Counted from the first letter of the stretch, positions 1-8,200 are shown. The stretch is 9,554 nt of DNA from Methylomarinum sp964442675 (GCA_964442675.1 CAYUAE010000079.1:1-9554), one strand, 5' to 3'. Translations and numbers: made by a program. The notes: a model not told the origin generated them from the sequence alone.

Positions 1-55
1 GAATACCGGCCTGTCACGCCGGGGGTCGCGGGTTCGAGTCCCGTCCGCTCCGCCA
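1..55 (+). tRNA. tRNA-Asp (anticodon GTC), 3' portion
   Basis: This is the 3' part of an aspartate tRNA; the acceptor 5' strand, D arm and first bases lie before the window. The anticodon stem CCGGC (6-10) pairs with GCCGG (18-22) around loop CTGTCAC, with anticodon GTC at 13-15. The T arm is GCGGG (28-32), loop TTCGAGT (33-39) and CCCGT (40-44). The acceptor 3' strand CCGCTCC is at 45-51, the discriminator base is G52, and CCA is genomically encoded at 53-55. The tRNA decodes GAC/GAU codons. Identity rests on the anticodon and the visible stems, so the call is firm even though the gene is cut by the window edge. Confidence 0.97.
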
Positions 56-60
56 GAACG

Positions 61-94
61 AAACCCCGGACCTCACGGTTCGGGGTTTTTTTTT
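61..94 (+). terminator. Intrinsic terminator of the tRNA-Asp transcript
   Basis: A 12-bp stem pairs 61-72 with 77-88, with one G-T wobble (69/80) and the 4-base loop TCAC at 73-76. It runs directly into nine T residues (86-94). It lies six bases after the tRNA CCA end and should end the tRNA transcript, isolating it from ppiD. Confidence 0.93.
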
Positions 95-149
95 GGCTTT
101 TACAGCGAAATATCGATCATTAACACAGGCTAGATTGTAGGATAAGCAG

Positions 150-2012
150 ATGCTGACAAAGATAAGAGAAAAATCGCAAGGTGTATTTGCATGGGTCATT
201 TTATTATTGATTTGTGTGCCTTTTGCGCTATGGGGAATTCAAAACTACCTTGGCGGAGGCCGTGAGCGCCCGGTTGTGACAGTCGGCGATAAGGAATTTT
301 TTGAGCGCGATGTCAATAATGCGTATGAGCAATTTGCCCAATCGCTTGGTGGCATGAATTTCGATGAAGCCCTGATCAAAAAACAAGCGCTTGAAAAGCT
401 GATTAATGATGAAGTGCTGTGGCAATATGTACAGGAAAAAGGTTTGGTTATCACCAATCAAACGGCACGGGAATTTGTTCAAAACCTGGAATTTTTACAA
501 ACCGATGGCAAGTTTGATAAAACAAAATATAAATCATTATTAGCGACGCAACGCATGACGCCGGCTGAATTTACCGCCAGAATCAAAAAAGCTTTGGCCA
601 TGGAGCAGATGCAAAAAACTGTGATAGAGAGTAGTTTTGCGACACAGGCCGATGCCGAGCGCTTCTTTGCCATTCAAAATCAAACACGTGATATTGAATA
701 TATTAATGTTCCTTTGCCTGAGAATATTGCCGTGCCGACAGATGAGGAGGCATTGGCTTATTATGAGCAGCATAAAGATCAGTTCCAAACGCCAGAAAAA
801 GTTAAGATCGAGTATGTTGAATTAAGCCTGGATAAGCTGGCCAAACAAATCGATGTGACAGATGAGGCATTAAAAACCTACTATGAAGAACATAAGGCGC
901 AATATTCAACGCCTGCGCGTTATCGAATCAGTCATATTTTGTTTAAATTCAATAAAAACAAGTCTGAAGATAATGCCGCTTTAGAGCGTGCATTAAAAGC
1001 GAAACAGGCTTTGCAGCAAAAAAGCTTTGATGAGCTGGCCGCTGAAATTTCCGATGATAAATTAACGGCTCCAAAAGGCGGAGACTTAGGTTATTTTTCT
1101 GAAGGCGTTATGGATAAAGCCTTTGAAGAAGCGGTTAAGTCGTTAAAACCTGGCGATGTTTCGGAACCGGTCAAGTCTGCTTTTGGCTATCATTTAATTA
1201 AATTGACCGAATTGACGCCGGCAAAAACCAAGTCGTTTGAAGAAGTCAAAGACGAGGTGGCGGCCGGTTATCGAAAAGAGCGTGCTGAAAATCGCTTTTA
1301 TGAGCTAGGCGAGCTAATGGCCGAAGTCAGCTATGAAAATCCGGATAATTTATTACCTATTGCAGAAGAAATCGGTGCAGAGATTAAGCAAACGGATTGG
1401 TTTACTCGTCAAGCAGGGCAAGGTATTGCCGAACAACCGGCTGTTCGCAGTGCAGCCTTCTCGGAAGATGTTTTGAAAGGCAATAATAGCGAGCCGATAG
1501 AGTTAGGCAATGATCGTTTAATCGTTATGAGAGTATTGGCGCATCAGCCTGCACAGCCTGAAGCTTTTGATGCTGTAAAATCAACCATTAAGGCACAATT
1601 GCAGAAAGATAAAGCCCGTAAAATGGCTGAAGAAACCGCCCGACAAATCAGGCAGGCATTATCAAAAGGAATGACAATGGCTGAGGTGGCTGATAAATAC
1701 AAGCTCGAACTTCATAGCATTACCGGACTCGAGCGTGCCAATGCTGAAGTGAGTCTGCCCATAAAACGGGTTGTTTTCAAGGCGGCCAAACCTTTGCCTG
1801 GAAAACCAACTATTGTAACGACCACCGATGTGGATGGCTCACAGGTTGTCATCAGCCTGAATAAGGTGAATCCAGGAAAATTGTCTGAAGAAGATAAACT
1901 GAAGCTAAAACTTGCGGTTCGTAATATTGCCAAAGCCTATGGCGAGACCGAATTTAATGCATTTTTGAAAGCATTACGGGAGCGGACAACAATCAAACAG
2001 CACACAGACTAA
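150..2012 (+). CDS. ppiD: PpiD-type periplasmic folding chaperone (SurA/parvulin family), membrane-anchored
   Basis: This 620-residue protein has the length and layout of E. coli PpiD (about 623). A short basic N-terminus (KIREKSQ) precedes one membrane segment at about residues 11-30, so the rest faces the periplasm. A SurA-N-like helical region covers about 36-190. Two related helical segments (about 196-215 and 236-255) follow. A parvulin-type PPIase domain at about 255-354 carries RISHILF (259-265), GGDLGYF and GYHLIKL (346-352). The C-terminal region is helical. In E. coli, PpiD is held at the SecYEG translocon and acts as a chaperone on emerging periplasmic and outer-membrane proteins, with little or no isomerase activity. 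ATG 150 is preceded by AGGA (139-142) at a 7-base spacing, and an in-frame start further upstream would enter the terminator. The gene stands alone between two terminators. The family call is strong; function is inferred from homology. Confidence 0.93.
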   Translation: MLTKIREKSQGVFAWVILLLICVPFALWGIQNYLGGGRERPVVTVGDKEFFERDVNNAYEQFAQSLGGMNFDEALIKKQALEKLINDEVLWQYVQEKGLVITNQTAREFVQNLEFLQTDGKFDKTKYKSLLATQRMTPAEFTARIKKALAMEQMQKTVIESSFATQADAERFFAIQNQTRDIEYINVPLPENIAVPTDEEALAYYEQHKDQFQTPEKVKIEYVELSLDKLAKQIDVTDEALKTYYEEHKAQYSTPARYRISHILFKFNKNKSEDNAALERALKAKQALQQKSFDELAAEISDDKLTAPKGGDLGYFSEGVMDKAFEEAVKSLKPGDVSEPVKSAFGYHLIKLTELTPAKTKSFEEVKDEVAAGYRKERAENRFYELGELMAEVSYENPDNLLPIAEEIGAEIKQTDWFTRQAGQGIAEQPAVRSAAFSEDVLKGNNSEPIELGNDRLIVMRVLAHQPAQPEAFDAVKSTIKAQLQKDKARKMAEETARQIRQALSKGMTMAEVADKYKLELHSITGLERANAEVSLPIKRVVFKAAKPLPGKPTIVTTTDVDGSQVVISLNKVNPGKLSEEDKLKLKLAVRNIAKAYGETEFNAFLKALRERTTIKQHTD

Positions 2013-2039
2013 TTGAAGAGAGTCGTCTATCGAGATAGA

Positions 2040-2071
2040 AAAAGGGGAGGCTTTTAGCTTCCCCTTTTTTT
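2040..2071 (+). terminator. Intrinsic terminator of ppiD
   Basis: Stem GGGGAGGC (2044-2051) pairs with GCTTCCCC (2057-2064) with one G-T wobble, loop TTTTA. It is extended by A-T pairs from the flanking A run (2040-2043) and followed by seven T residues (2065-2071). The A run on the left and T run on the right could give weak function on the opposite strand, but no gene lies there. A smaller inverted repeat, TCTAT-CGAG-ATAGA (2026-2039), sits between the ppiD stop and this stem. Confidence 0.92.
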
Positions 2072-2111
2072 ATCTGTTTTGCTGAAAACGTGTAAAAAAA
2101 TCGTTATGAAC

Positions 2112-2117
2112 TATACT
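2112..2117 (+). promoter_or_regulatory. Candidate -10 element for the chemotaxis operon
   Basis: TATACT matches the sigma-70 -10 consensus in five of six positions. No good -35 is seen at the proper distance; the best is GTGTAA at 2090-2095 with a 16-base spacer (3/6). A start near 2123-2125 would give a leader of about 107 bases with the 2133-2183 dyad inside it. Weak evidence from one hexamer only. Confidence 0.25.
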
Positions 2118-2132
2118 TGGCACAGCTTTGTT

Positions 2133-2183
2133 TTTGCCGAGCCATAACATTATCTATCAATAGATCATGCTACGGTTGGCAAA
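2133..2183. promoter_or_regulatory. 51-base imperfect dyad upstream of cheY (operator or leader hairpin)
   Basis: The outer arms TTTGCCGA (2133-2140) and TTGGCAAA (2176-2183) pair over 8 positions including one G-T. Next come CC (2142-2143) with GG (2174-2175), TA (2145-2146) with TA (2171-2172), and CAT (2148-2150) with ATG (2167-2169). The core is the perfect inverted repeat ATCTAT-CA-ATAGAT (2152-2165). The single-base interruptions are a bulged G2141 and mismatches 2144/2173, 2147/2170 and 2151/2166. About 21 pairs share one centre near 2158. No T run follows, so it is not a terminator. It lies 48 bases before the cheY start and overlaps one candidate -35, so a regulator-binding site or an RNA leader structure is possible. 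The symmetry is seen; the role is inference. Confidence 0.5.
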
Positions 2184-2203
2184 TTTGGATTAACAAATAG
2201 TGT
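2176..2203 (+). promoter_or_regulatory. Candidate sigma-70 promoter for the cheY-cheA operon
   Basis: TTGGCA (2176-2181, 5/6 to the -35 consensus) and TAGTGT (2198-2203, 4/6 to the -10) are 16 bases apart. A start near 2210 would leave a leader of about 20 bases carrying the cheY ribosome binding site. The -35 lies in the right arm of the dyad at 2133-2183, which would let a dyad-binding protein block it. This is a visual match only and competes with TATACT at 2112. Confidence 0.3.
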
Positions 2204-2219
2204 GTTTTTACGATTGATA

Positions 2220-2225
2220 AAGGAG
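2220..2225 (+). promoter_or_regulatory. Ribosome binding site fixing the cheY GTG start
   Basis: AAGGAG lies six bases before the GTG at 2232. This places the start there rather than at the in-frame GTG at 2202, which would be upstream of the site. Confidence 0.85.
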
Positions 2226-2231
2226 ATAAGT

Positions 2232-2594
2232 GTGGCAACCATCCTCGCTGTTGACGATTCAGCCTCTATGCGTCAAATGGTCAGTTTTGCTCTGACAAGC
2301 GCGGGCCATACGGTTATTGAGGCCGTTGACGGAATGGATGCCTTGAATAAGGCGAAAACACAAAAATTTGATTGTGTGATAACTGATGTCAATATGCCGA
2401 ATATGGATGGCATCTGTTTGGTAAAGGAATTAAGAGGTTTGCCTGCCTTTAAATTTACTCCTTTATTGTTACTGACAACAGAATCGAGCAAGGAAAAAAA
2501 ACAGCAGGGTAAGGCTGCCGGTGCAACAGGCTGGATTATTAAACCATTTAATCCTGAACAACTATTGAAAACAATCAACAAAGTTTTAATTTGA
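2232..2594 (+). CDS. cheY: CheY-like single-domain response regulator
   Basis: This is a 120-residue receiver domain with no output domain, starting at GTG and reading MATILAVDDS. The acidic pocket is D8/D9, the phosphoacceptor is D52 in TDVNMPNMDG, the switch threonine is T82 (LLLTTE) and the conserved lysine is K104 in KPF. The switch aromatic position, Tyr106 in E. coli CheY, is occupied by Trp101 in GATGWIIKPF. It should receive phosphate from the CheA encoded 43 bases downstream and act on the flagellar motor or another target. As first gene of the operon it sits directly behind the candidate promoters and the dyad. CheY is the natural name from context; whether it drives the motor or acts as a phosphate sink cannot be told from sequence. 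No CheZ phosphatase gene is seen here. Confidence 0.92.
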   Translation: MATILAVDDSASMRQMVSFALTSAGHTVIEAVDGMDALNKAKTQKFDCVITDVNMPNMDGICLVKELRGLPAFKFTPLLLLTTESSKEKKQQGKAAGATGWIIKPFNPEQLLKTINKVLI

Positions 2595-2637
2595 ATGTGA
2601 TCATTGTTTTGGAGCCGGTTTTGCAAAAAGGTAGGTT

Positions 2638-4707
2638 ATGATGCCTATAGATATGGCCCAATTTTATCAGGTTTTCTTTGAAGAAAGCCTGGAAGGGTTG
2701 GACACCATGGAATCCGGGTTATTAAATCTGGATAAGGACAACATAGATGCTGAAACGATCAATACTATTTTCAGAGCAGCCCATTCCATAAAAGGAGGAA
2801 GTGGAACATTTGGATTTACGGCGCTGTCGGATTTTACCCATCTGATGGAAACATTGCTAGATGAAATGCGTGATGGCCGCCGACAAGTCAGTCATAAGAC
2901 TGTCAATGTCCTGTTAGGCGCAGTCGATTGTCTACGGGAAATGCTTAATGCTATCCAGCAAGGCCAGGGTGTTGATGAACAGGCCGTTGCGGAACACAAA
3001 CAGCAGTTACAGCAAGAACTCAATACCTTGAATGTTTCTGAAATAGCCAAAGCGGTCACAGTTATCGACCACACATCAACGCCACCGACCCAACTTGAAT
3101 CTTCTTCAGCACAAGGCTGGAAAATTGATTTTACTCCCCATCGAGGTATGTTTCGAACAGGCAATGATCCTGTCAGAATCTTACGCGAATTACAGGAACT
3201 TGGCGAACTCTCCATGGTATTGAATTTACAGGATCTTCCTGATGTTTATACGATGGATCCTGAAAATTGCTATTTATCCTGGCAACTTGAGCTTAAAGGC
3301 GCCATTGATAAAACATTGATTGACGACATTTTTGATTGGGTCGAAGATGAATGTGATTTATCAATCAGCACCTTGCATCCTTCTTCAGTCACCGAGGCAT
3401 TAAATACTCCAGTTGATGAGAACAAAACGCCATCGCATCAGCACAACAAAAAAGACTCTGATACTGCGACGACGTCACCAGAACCATTTCCTCAAGTACC
3501 TGAAAAAACGGTTGAAAAGAATGTTAAAAATTCAAGTTCCATTCGGGTGGAAACAGGAAAAATTGATGCCTTAGTCAACATGGTAGGAGAATTAGTCATT
3601 ACGCAGTCCATGTTAAGCTTGATTGGTGAAAATTTTGACTTAAGCAGGTTAGATCAGCTTAAAAACGGCTTGGAACAATTGGAACGGCATACCCGCATAT
3701 TGCAGGAAAATGTCATGAATATCAGGATGATGCCGATTAGTTTTGTGTTCAGCCGTTTTCCGCGCTTAGTGCATGACCTCAGCTCAAAAATGGGCAAAAA
3801 AATTGAGCTGATCATGAAAGGAGAGCAAACTGAAGTCGATAAAACGGTCATTGAAATGATCGCTGACCCGCTTGTTCATTTAGTTCGAAACAGCCTGGAT
3901 CATGGCATAGAAATGCCCGATCAAAGAATTGCCGCAGGCAAGCCCGCAACGGGAACGGTGATTCTAGAAGCCTATCACCGCGGTGGTAATATTGTGATTG
4001 AAGTCAAAGATGATGGTAAAGGGCTGGATAAAGATATTTTACGAGCCAAAGCGATTGAAAAAGGGTTAATCGACGAAAGCACCATTTTGACCGAGAAACA
4101 AACCTTTGAATTGATTTTTATGCCAGGGTTTTCTACGGCGGAAGCATTAAGCGATATTTCTGGCCGTGGTGTTGGCATGGATGTTGTGCGTAGAAATATT
4201 CAAAGTTTAGGCGGTAACATCGATATTCAATCGGAAGCGGGTAAAGGTTCGACTATTTCTATTTATTTACCCTTGACCCTGGCTATTTTAGACGGTCAAT
4301 CCATCGCGATTGGTAATGAATGCTATATCATCCCATTAAGCTCGATTTTCGAATCTATTTCTATACCCGAGGAACAGGTGAATCGAATCGTTGACAAAGG
4401 CGAAACCTTTCGATTACGAGATGAATATATCCCTATTGTACGTATGCATGAGGTGTTTAATATTCCATCTGCTAAAGCCCGACGCATCAGCGATGGAATA
4501 GTGGTAGTCGTTGAAGGCCAAGGTGTGAAATGCGGCTTGTTTGTCGATGATTTACTCGGTCAGCAACAAGTAGTCATTAAATCACTCGAACAAAATTATC
4601 GCAAAATAGAAGGTATTTCGGGGGCAACCATTCTAGGTGATGGTTCGGTTGCCTTAATTCTGGATATTCCAGGGTTGATTCGATTAGCTCAAAACAAAAA
4701 TGTATGA
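2638..4707 (+). CDS. cheA: Chemotaxis histidine kinase CheA
   Basis: This 689-residue cytoplasmic kinase takes receptor signals and phosphorylates CheY, and probably CheB. Domains in order: an Hpt (P1) domain at about 1-105 with phosphorylated His49 in AHSIKGGSGTFGF; a P2-like domain at about 160-245 (GWKIDFTP, GNDPVRILRELQELG, DWVEDECDLSI); a polar Pro/Lys/Glu linker at about 248-297; a dimerisation helix pair from about 300; the ATPase domain; and a C-terminal CheW-like domain at about 546-685. In the ATPase domain the N box is HLVRNSLDHG (N418), G1 is DDGKG (458-462) and G2 is GRGVGMD (509-515). All catalytic motifs are intact. Two adjacent ATGs (2638, 2641) could start it; AAGG at 2628-2631 gives 6- or 9-base spacing, and the first is taken. 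The stop overlaps the next start as ATGA, so cheW1 is probably translationally coupled. Confidence 0.96.
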   Translation: MMPIDMAQFYQVFFEESLEGLDTMESGLLNLDKDNIDAETINTIFRAAHSIKGGSGTFGFTALSDFTHLMETLLDEMRDGRRQVSHKTVNVLLGAVDCLREMLNAIQQGQGVDEQAVAEHKQQLQQELNTLNVSEIAKAVTVIDHTSTPPTQLESSSAQGWKIDFTPHRGMFRTGNDPVRILRELQELGELSMVLNLQDLPDVYTMDPENCYLSWQLELKGAIDKTLIDDIFDWVEDECDLSISTLHPSSVTEALNTPVDENKTPSHQHNKKDSDTATTSPEPFPQVPEKTVEKNVKNSSSIRVETGKIDALVNMVGELVITQSMLSLIGENFDLSRLDQLKNGLEQLERHTRILQENVMNIRMMPISFVFSRFPRLVHDLSSKMGKKIELIMKGEQTEVDKTVIEMIADPLVHLVRNSLDHGIEMPDQRIAAGKPATGTVILEAYHRGGNIVIEVKDDGKGLDKDILRAKAIEKGLIDESTILTEKQTFELIFMPGFSTAEALSDISGRGVGMDVVRRNIQSLGGNIDIQSEAGKGSTISIYLPLTLAILDGQSIAIGNECYIIPLSSIFESISIPEEQVNRIVDKGETFRLRDEYIPIVRMHEVFNIPSAKARRISDGIVVVVEGQGVKCGLFVDDLLGQQQVVIKSLEQNYRKIEGISGATILGDGSVALILDIPGLIRLAQNKNV

Positions 4708-5213
4708 ACGTAAATAACGATCAAACAAATGCCGCGGAACACACCAACGAAAGTGAAAAAATTCAAGCCTGTCAGGCTCAGTTTTTAAGCTTCACTCTGG
4801 GCGATGAAAGTTACGCTGTCGATATTTTAAGCGTTCAGGAAATTCGAGGCTGGGAACCTGTTTCTCGGGTTCCGAATGTGCCGGCTTATGAAAAGGGCGT
4901 TATCAACCTGAGAGGTGCTATTGTTCCGATTATTGATTTACGGGAAAAATTTGGCATGCAACATCAGGGCTATTCAGCGTTGACGGTGGTTATCATATTG
5001 CAAACGGATCATCGCCGAACGGGTGTTGTGGTGGATGCTGTTTCGGATGTTCTGGATGTGGATGAACGAACAATACAGAAAACACCAGATTTTGGTGCAG
5101 CAATCAGCACGGAATATATTACGGGTTTGATATCGGTGCATGACAGGATGGTGATGTTATTAGATGTGAAAAGATTGTTGCATTTAGAACCTTTGGAAAA
5201 AATAAATACATAA
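4704..5213 (+). CDS. cheW: CheW coupling protein, first copy
   Basis: This 169-residue CheW adaptor links the receptor tip to the CheA regulatory domain. A polar N-terminal tail of about 20 residues precedes a single CheW domain at about 22-163. Conserved features are FTLGDESYAVDI, VQEIRGW, the NLRG motif (68-71) followed by IVPIIDL, and VVDAVSDV. The start overlaps the cheA stop by 4 bases (ATGA), so no separate ribosome binding site is needed. It is about half identical by eye to the second CheW at 8458-8934. The two copies flank the single receptor gene, which suggests either a shared array role or separate partners. Confidence 0.94.
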   Translation: MNVNNDQTNAAEHTNESEKIQACQAQFLSFTLGDESYAVDILSVQEIRGWEPVSRVPNVPAYEKGVINLRGAIVPIIDLREKFGMQHQGYSALTVVIILQTDHRRTGVVVDAVSDVLDVDERTIQKTPDFGAAISTEYITGLISVHDRMVMLLDVKRLLHLEPLEKINT

Positions 5214-5255
5214 AAGCTGTTTTGATGGACAGGATATCGTGATAAACAGTTTTTT
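5214..5255 (+). terminator. Possible weak attenuator between cheW1 and the receptor gene
   Basis: CTGTTT (5217-5222) pairs with AAACAG (5244-5249), extendable outward through AAG (5214-5216) with TTT. The loop is about 21 bases and six T residues (5250-5255) follow. The stem is short and A/T-rich, so any termination would be partial and would lower receptor expression relative to cheA/cheW1. Alternatively it is a chance arrangement. Confidence 0.3.
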
Positions 5256-5273
5256 GATTTTTAGGAGTAGAAC

Positions 5274-8200
5274 ATGAAAGTAAATATGCCGGTAACTGAT
5301 CGTGAAGTTATGATGAAAGAGGGGACGATTCTGGTTACTGAAACGGATCCTAAGGGAATTATTACAAAAGCGAATGAAGCCTTTATCGAAATCAGCGGGT
5401 TCAGTGAAAAAGAATTGATCGGCAGCAATCACAACCTTGTTCGTCATCCGGATATGCCACCGGAAGTCTTTGCTGATTTATGGAAAACAATAAAAAAAGG
5501 TAACCCCTGGGTTGGCATTATAAAAAACCGAACCAAGAATGGCGATTATTATTGGGTGGAAGCCAATATAACGCCAATTTATAACAATAGCCGTTTGGTT
5601 TCCTTTATGTCATGTCGTTATGCACCAACCCGAGAACAGATTCGTGAGGCTGAAGCCCTGTATGACAAAATAAAACGCAAACAAGCTTCTTTGGATGTCA
5701 ATAATTGGAAAGAGAAGCTGAATATTTTTAAAAAAATGTCATTCACTCAAAAAATGCGATTAAGCAGTCTGTTTTTATTATTGACTGTGGCTGGCTTGAT
5801 GGGCGAATTTTATTTAGAAAAACAGAGTGATATAGCGTTTATAATGCATAAACAGGCAGTCTCTGACGACTTAACCCCGGTAAAGGATTTGCAGGTCAGC
5901 ATCATGCAGCACCGTGGATTGGATATGTTATTGAAACTGAACGGTGGTCTTGATGTTGTGAAAGATATCGTAGAAACAGAGGCCAAAATAGACCAGGCTA
6001 TTTCAGCTATTGAAGCCATGGAACCGCATTATGGCGTTGCGTTCAAATCGACCCCATTATGGCAATCGATACAACAAGACTGGAACCTGTTGCTGGCAAA
6101 CAAACAAAACCTGAGTTCTGAGCAGAGCTTTAATCAGCATACGGCCTTAATCCGGAATATTCTGAATTTAATGGAAACCGTTGCCAACCAATCCAACCTG
6201 GCGCTGGATACTGAGTTAAACAGCAATCATTTAATGAATCTGCAAGTTCATCAATTACCGGAGTTGATGGCAGTGTTAGGCGCATTAAGGGACTATGGTA
6301 TCAGTACGTTAAAAAAAGCCGAAATAAGCCAGCATGATGCTACGCAATTGGCGATTTTAATGCATGATGCCGAGCGTGTGCAGAGCATGATCAAGAAGAA
6401 TATAAAATCGATATTGCCTGAAAGTCCGGAGCTTTTGAAATATGAGCAGCAGATTGAGCCTGAAATACAGCATTTTTTACAACAAGTTACACATCTTCAA
6501 CAGGGTAAAAACGCTCAATTAACGGCTGCGGGAATATTTTCTGAAGGTAGTCAAATTATCAGTCACAGCAGTCTTTTGTATGACAAAGTCGCCGATAATC
6601 TGCATAGGCTGTTACAAAACAGAATTGATCAATTACAACATGGACTGTGGCTGATCTTTGGCATTGTATTGTTGGTCATTGTACTGGCAGGGGCGATGCT
6701 TTGGTGGTTGATCACCTATTTCCATCAAAATATGGATCGGATCAGCCGCGTATTTTATCAATTAACCGATGGCAAATTTCATAACACATTCGATTTTAGC
6801 GCGAATGATGAATTTGGTACTTTATTGAAAGCCCTGCAGGCAATGCAAGTCAAAATGAATGTTGATTTTGCCGCTACCCAGGATCAGGCCACCACTATGG
6901 GGCGCATTAAACAGGCGCTTGATAATGCGCAGTCTTGTGTCATGGTAACAAATAATAACTATGACATTATCTATATGAATAAAACGGTTTTGCAGTTATT
7001 TAAAGAAGCCGAAGCCGATATTCAAGAACAACTGCCAAACTTTGAGGCTGACGCATTACTGGGTAGAAATATTGATGATTTTCATAAAAACCCCTCGCAT
7101 CAGCGCAGAATACTCGATAACTTAACGGATACCTTACATTCCACGTTAACGATTGGTGGACACACTCTGGATATATCAGCGGCACCGATACTGGATGACA
7201 ATGGTGATCGAAAAGGCATCGTGGTGGAATGGCGTGACCGGAGTGAGGAAGTTCTGGTCGAAGAAGAAATTGCCGATATTATCGAAAGCGTAAAATCGGG
7301 ACATCTGGAGAAAAGAATAGATATCAGTAATAAAGACGGTTTTTTTGCCAAACTTGGTGCGAGCATCAATGAGCTGGCCAACATTATTGAGCAGTCGTTT
7401 ACCGATATAAATCAGACGATCCATAGTCTGGCACAGGGCGATTTGGATCATCGTATTGAAACCGAATATTCCGGCATTTATCTGGAGTGTAAAAACAATA
7501 TCAACAGCACTGTAGATAAATTGAATGAAGTTGTGACAAAAATCAATGAGGCCGCTAGTTTTATCAGTCATTCTTCGCAGGAAATCGCCAGTGGTAATAA
7601 CAACCTGTCACAACGGGCCGAGCAGCAAGCCGCTAATCTGGAACAAACAGCCTCCAGTATGGAGCAATTAACCAGCACCGTTAAAAATAATGCAGATAAT
7701 GCCCAACAAGCCAATCAATTAGCGGAACAGGCAAAAAGTCTGGCCGAAAGTGGTGGTGAAGTCGTCAAGCAGGCGATTGCCGCCATGCAGGAAATCAATG
7801 AGAGCAGCAATAAAATTGCCGATATCATCAGTGTTATTGACGAAATCGCCTTCCAGACCAATTTACTGGCACTGAATGCCTCGGTTGAAGCGGCGCGGGC
7901 AGGTGAACAAGGGCGCGGTTTTTCGGTGGTGGCGACCGAAGTCAGAAACCTGGCCCAGCGCAGTGCAAAAGCCGCGCAGGAAAGTAAAGAATTAATTCAA
8001 GGCAGTGTGGAAAAAGTTCGCTCCGGCAGTGAATTTGTCTTTGAAACCGGTAATGCGCTCAATGATATTGAGGCGGGCATTAAAAAAGTCGGCGATATTG
8101 TCTCTGAAATCGCAGCGGCCAGCGCCGAACAATCCATTGGAATCAGTCAGGTGAACCAGGCAATTACACAAATGGATGAAATTACGCAACAAAATGCCGC

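Noticed and set aside
1..55. Integration site for a mobile element at the tRNA-Asp 3' end
   Set aside because: No repeat of the tRNA 3' end and no integrase gene is seen in the window. The downstream genes are housekeeping and chemotaxis genes of matching composition.
14..199. Minus-strand open frame ending in GRDSNPRPPA
   Set aside because: This C-terminus is the well-known antisense translation of a tRNA T arm and acceptor end. The rest crosses a terminator and the ppiD start.
637..825. Small + strand frame within ppiD
   Set aside because: It is an out-of-frame shadow of ppiD with no ribosome binding site or recognisable domain. The same holds for the minus-strand frames inside cheA and the receptor gene.
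2117..2137. Sigma-54-like promoter (TTGGCAC followed by TTTTTGC)
   Set aside because: The GG and GC doublets are separated by 15 bases rather than the required 10.
2117..2143. Flagellar sigma-28 -10 box (GCCGAGCC)
   Set aside because: Only GCCGA matches the GCCGATAA consensus, and no TAAA-like -35 lies at the expected distance.
2202..2231. Ten-residue N-terminal extension of CheY from GTG 2202
   Set aside because: The strong AAGGAG at 2220-2225 lies inside this stretch and serves GTG 2232. The receiver fold begins right after that start.
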